From Shinella curvata (GTDB taxonomy: Bacteria > Pseudomonadota > Alphaproteobacteria > Rhizobiales > Rhizobiaceae): a DNA stretch of 64,000 bases. The stretch covers positions 124,001 to 188,000 of the forward strand of contig NZ_JALJCJ010000005.1 in assembly GCF_022899935.1 (NCBI RefSeq), given 5' to 3'. The notes under the pieces were generated by a model. That model worked only from the letters and a program-made list of their open reading frames with translations. It was not told where the DNA came from and ran no database searches. A program made the position numbers and the translations under genes. This document shows positions 61,203-64,000 of the stretch, one piece after another (within the stretch, counting starts at the first letter, position 1; each line of letters starts with the position of its first letter).

Positions 61203-61748
61203 GAAGTAATACCTTTACCGGCCAAAAACGGTGCCCCTCCGACGTGCACTAGGGACATCGCCGTGGAACGGCGATGTCATCCCGGCGTCATCCAACACCA
61301 GCGAAAGCGCCTTCTCCTCGGTGCCCGTTCGGCCGAGCAATCCCCGTCTCCCCCAACGTCTCGATACCCCGCCTGCGCGTGACGCCCCAAGCTCATCATA
61401 AACCTTAAACCTATGCTCTATATCCGCGAGTGCAATCGTGCGTCCTATTTGACCAAGACACGCAGTTGGCAATGCGTACCTGTCGTCTCACTCCATCGAC
61501 CGTAGCAATCGAGCAACATTGCCAAAGTGTTTACCGCACTCGATTGGCCTCAAGCGTCTCCCGGCCCATGCGTATGTGTCAGATAAATATGAGATTTCAG
61601 GGAAGGTTTTATGGAGCACGGTTTCTTGGCGATACGGCGCATCTAATTTGTTGATCTTGCGTCACAATCATCAAGACGTAATAATTTCTCTCAACGCTGC
61701 CTCAGTTGGCTCGATACCACAACGACCCGAGCGAGTTTAAACATCGTC
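61203..61748. other. 546-bp gap of lower GC without recognisable gene
   Basis: It contains one strong hairpin near its left end (listed) and a more AT-rich right half (61560-61740) that probably includes the promoter for the second fecI gene. Short frames on both strands have no ribosome sites or known domains. No TGA-N9-TCA site was found. Confidence 0.5.
61254..61278. repeat. Perfect hairpin after the sulfurtransferase remnant
   Basis: GACATCGCCGT and ACGGCGATGTC pair perfectly across a GGA loop, 52 bases after the stop codon. No T-run on either strand. It could be a terminator-like hairpin or part of a dispersed palindromic element. Confidence 0.5.
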
Positions 61749-62252
61749 ATGAGTTGGGACCTATCAACCCTCTTCCGCCGTCACGCCAAGGATATCGCTC
61801 GAACGCTGCACCGACGGGGACTGACGGTGGAAACTGCTGCGGATCTGACGCAGGATACGTTCGTACGTTTGCTGGTATCCCCGCCCAAGGAGGCAGCCGG
61901 CGTCAACAATCCTGTCGCCTACCTCTTTCGCATCGCCCGAAACCTGCGCATAGACCATCAACGCCGCGAACGCGTGCTGAAAATGGTCGATCTAAGCGAC
62001 GACGAATTCGCCGAGATCACCGATCAGTCGCCCAACGCCGAGACGATCGTCTACGACCGCCAGAGGCTGGAACTCACCAAGGCGGCGCTGGCAGAATTAC
62101 CTGACCGAACCCGCCGAGCCTTCGAATTGCACAGACTTGGCGAGCTGACCATTGCGGAAACAGCCGCCACCATTGGTCTTTCGAGCACGACAACCTGGAC
62201 GCTCCTGCGCGACGCCTACGAACATATCGACGCGCGCCTCAACCGCCCGTAA
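61749..62252 (+). CDS. FecI-like ECF sigma factor (second)
   Basis: The 167-residue product has region 2 (ETAADLTQDTFVRLLVSPPK, and NNPVAYLFRIARNLRIDHQR) and region 4 (ALAELPDRTRRAFELHRLGE, then LTIAETAATIGLSSTTTWTL) of iron-uptake ECF sigma factors. It starts with ATG 61749 and has a weak ribosome site. It is followed at 62341 by a FecR gene and then by an STN-type receptor, so it should drive that receptor. It differs in sequence from the FecI at 59549, so the two systems are probably insulated. Confidence 0.93.
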   Translation: MSWDLSTLFRRHAKDIARTLHRRGLTVETAADLTQDTFVRLLVSPPKEAAGVNNPVAYLFRIARNLRIDHQRRERVLKMVDLSDDEFAEITDQSPNAETIVYDRQRLELTKAALAELPDRTRRAFELHRLGELTIAETAATIGLSSTTTWTLLRDAYEHIDARLNRP

Positions 62253-62340
62253 TAAAAATCCTGACGGAAATTTCCGCACTTTCATTCGTAGACCTTTGTG
62301 AGATATCTCCCGAACGGTGATTCCGGCGCGAAGGACGATT

Positions 62341-63297
62341 ATGAACGAGCTGCCCGAAGACAGACGCCTTTTCCGCGAGGCAGCCGATCTCGCCATCCGC
62401 CTGCAAGGGGATCCCGACAACAGGGTCTCGGTCGACATGGTGAATGCCTGGATTTCGCGCAGCCCTTCCCACCGCAGCGCCTGGAAACGGGTTGCCGAAA
62501 TTCATGGAATGTCCGGCCAGGTCCTGACGGAACGCTATGAAGCCTTGGAACCGAAGCGGGGCGCCATAAGCCGCCGCACGCTCCTGGTCACCGGCCTCGT
62601 CGGAGCGGGCGCAATCGCAACCGGCTCTGTGGCAGTTCCCGATCTGGTCGTGAGAATTCAGGCAGACCATGCTACGGTCAAAGGTGAAATCCAGCGGATC
62701 GACCTTGAGGACGGCAGCGTGGTCACGCTCGGTCCGGCAAGTGCTATCGCAATCGACTACGCGGCCTCACACCGGATCGTGCGCCTGCTTGCCGGCATGG
62801 CCTATTTCGATGTCGCGAGCGACACCACCCGCCCGTTTTCGGTCATATCGGATGAAGTTGCGGCGACGGCGCTTGGCACAGCCTATGACGTTTCCAACGA
62901 TGCCGGCATCATTTCCGTCTCCGTCGACCACGGGAGGGTAGCGGCGCGGATCGAAAGCGGCCGGATCGGAGAGGAACTCATGGCCGGCGACTGGATAGTC
63001 TATAATCCGGGGACACATGCCGTGATGAGCAGAGGCACGCGCGACATTTCGCAGATCGCCGCCTGGCGCAACGGCATGATCGTGGCAGAACACGAAAGTG
63101 TCTCGGTGTTGGTCGCGCGGATCGGCCGCTGGCTGCCCGGCAAGATTGTGATCGCTGATCCTTTCCTGGGTGCACGCCTTGTCAGCGGGGTCTTCGATCT
63201 CAGCGATCCCGAGCGAGCGCTTGCCGCTGTTATCAGGCCTTTCGGTGCGCGGCTCCGGCAAGCGGGTCCCTTCCTGACCATCCTCACCCCCGTCTAG
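62341..63297 (+). CDS. FecR-family signal transducer (second)
   Basis: The 318-residue product has the cytoplasmic domain (EAADLAIRLQGDPDNRVSVD, then MVNAWISRSPSHRSAWKRVA), a membrane segment (about residues 84-100: TLLVTGLVGAGAIATGSVAV) and the periplasmic FecR domain (GMAYFDVASDTTRPFSVISD, TALGTAYDVSN, IAAWRNGMIV). The ATG at 62341 is preceded by GAAGGACG. It sits 88 bases after the sigma-factor gene and 98 bases before the receptor, completing the fecI-fecR-receptor order. Confidence 0.93.
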   Translation: MNELPEDRRLFREAADLAIRLQGDPDNRVSVDMVNAWISRSPSHRSAWKRVAEIHGMSGQVLTERYEALEPKRGAISRRTLLVTGLVGAGAIATGSVAVPDLVVRIQADHATVKGEIQRIDLEDGSVVTLGPASAIAIDYAASHRIVRLLAGMAYFDVASDTTRPFSVISDEVAATALGTAYDVSNDAGIISVSVDHGRVAARIESGRIGEELMAGDWIVYNPGTHAVMSRGTRDISQIAAWRNGMIVAEHESVSVLVARIGRWLPGKIVIADPFLGARLVSGVFDLSDPERALAAVIRPFGARLRQAGPFLTILTPV

Positions 63298-63395
63298 TTC
63301 GGAAAAAGAGAAAATTCCGGTCGCCCGTTCGTAGAGCTTATCGGGGCGCATGGTGAAAGACCGTGCGGATGACAGTTTACGACGGAGTTCATGAC

Positions 63396-64000
63396 ATGAC
63401 ACGGGGATCCATGAAGAGGCTGGCTGGCGTTGGCCGCAGGACGATGCTGGCCGCTATGTTGACGACCACTGCGATTTCCGTTGGGACATTCACGCCGACA
63501 AACGCCCTCGCACAGGTTCACACCTATGCAATCCCCGCAGGCCCGCTCGCTGGGGCACTCGCCGCCTTCGGCCGCCAGTCAGGCACCCAGATCGCCTATG
63601 AGGCGTCCATAGCGCGTGGCAAGATATCGCCCGGGCTTACCGGCTCCATAGGTCGGGAGGAGGCCATCGCCCGCCTCCTCTCCGGTACCGGGCTCAGCTA
63701 TTCCTTCACGGATCCCTCTTCCGTCCTCATCACCGCGGCAAGCGCCGATATTGGTGGCCTTCCGGCCGACGGGTCGACGTCGCTCGAGCGGATCACCGTC
63801 GATAACGAGGGCGAGAGCGCCTGGGGGCGGGTTGACGGTTTCGTCGCGACCCGCAGCGCATCCGGCACGAAGACCGACACGGCACTCGTCGAGACACCAC
63901 AATCGATCTCCGTGGTCACCCACGCCCAGATCGAAAAGCAGGGTGCGAAACGCCTTGAGGATGCGCTCACTTATACGCCCGGCGTCAGCGTCGGCAGCTA
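63396..64000 (+). CDS. TonB-dependent receptor with STN domain (partial, 3' end beyond window)
   Basis: From ATG 63396 the frame encodes a signal peptide (RRTMLAAMLTTTAISVGTF, cleaved near ALAQV), an STN domain (HTYAIPAGPLAGALAAFGRQ, GTQIAYEASIARGK, and SGTGLSYSFTDPSSVLIT), a linker and the start of a plug (TPQSISVVTHAQIEKQGAKR, LEDALTYTPGVSVGS), where the window ends. The pattern fits FhuA/FpvA-type receptors that signal through FecR and FecI. A GGAG lies nine bases before the ATG. The plug and barrel, and the ligand class, cannot be judged. Confidence 0.93.
   Translation, partial: MTRGSMKRLAGVGRRTMLAAMLTTTAISVGTFTPTNALAQVHTYAIPAGPLAGALAAFGRQSGTQIAYEASIARGKISPGLTGSIGREEAIARLLSGTGLSYSFTDPSSVLITAASADIGGLPADGSTSLERITVDNEGESAWGRVDGFVATRSASGTKTDTALVETPQSISVVTHAQIEKQGAKRLEDALTYTPGVSVGS

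Noticed and set aside
1-64000. CRISPR arrays, prophage modules, conjugation genes, rRNA or tRNA genes
   Set aside because: No regularly spaced repeats, phage structural genes, relaxase/type IV secretion genes or structural RNA genes were seen while reading the window.

Overview
The window looks like accessory DNA (a large plasmid, chromid or chromosomal uptake island) of an alphaproteobacterium, most likely of the Rhizobiaceae. The evidence is the high GC and tightly overlapping operons, the density of ABC importers, AraC, SorC and PucR regulators typical of rhizobia, and palindromes fitting the rhizobial iron operators (RirA-type TGA-N9-TCA and an Irr-type element) upstream of iron-uptake genes. 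There are no rRNA, tRNA, phage or CRISPR features. The taxon is an inference.

Layout. 1-1840: 5' two-thirds of metE (minus strand) behind a cobalamin riboswitch. 1903-3129: a lone Rieske oxygenase. 3553-15984: iron-acquisition island A, with two AraC regulators, an RhtX-like MFS permease, a TonB-dependent receptor and a FAD monooxygenase in one operon, and a second receptor with a YbtPQ/IrtAB-like ABC pair in another. 16196-17060: ribB behind an FMN riboswitch. 17122-26823: a sugar/polyol catabolic locus, with a ribose-type ABC importer and SDR facing a split transketolase, FGGY kinase, SorC regulator and second SDR; three related palindromes look like the SorC operators. 26980-35240: an eight-gene organosulfur operon (msuE, sfnG, a complete Liv-type ABC importer, sfnB). 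35673-35993: a small secreted protein. 36451-39395: a ferric-siderophore ABC importer with adjacent RirA-like and Irr-like sites. 39655-49911: a PucR-controlled locus joining a polar amino-acid ABC importer to a luciferase-like monooxygenase, a flavin reductase with a degenerate Nudix-like tail, an aldehyde dehydrogenase, an alpha/beta hydrolase, a carboxymuconolactone-decarboxylase-like protein and a divergent DUF1185 protein. 49912-50347: an IS5-type transposase remnant. 50348-60138: iron island B, namely FecI and FecR, an STN-type receptor, a binding protein, a siderophore-interacting reductase, two permeases, an ATPase and a cytoplasmic beta-lactamase-fold hydrolase. 60267-61202: two gene remnants fused end to end. 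61749-64000: a second FecI/FecR pair and the start of another STN-type receptor, cut by the window edge.

Taken together this is a scavenging region: at least four TonB receptors and four inner-membrane iron routes, plus importers for a sugar or polyol, an organosulfur compound and an amino-acid-like or N-heterocyclic compound, each coupled to its first degradative enzymes. The most promising leads are the sulfone operon with its dedicated Liv importer, the PucR/luciferase-like ring-opening-type locus with a flavin reductase-Nudix fusion, the beta-lactamase-fold hydrolase translationally coupled to siderophore uptake, and the split-transketolase polyol locus.
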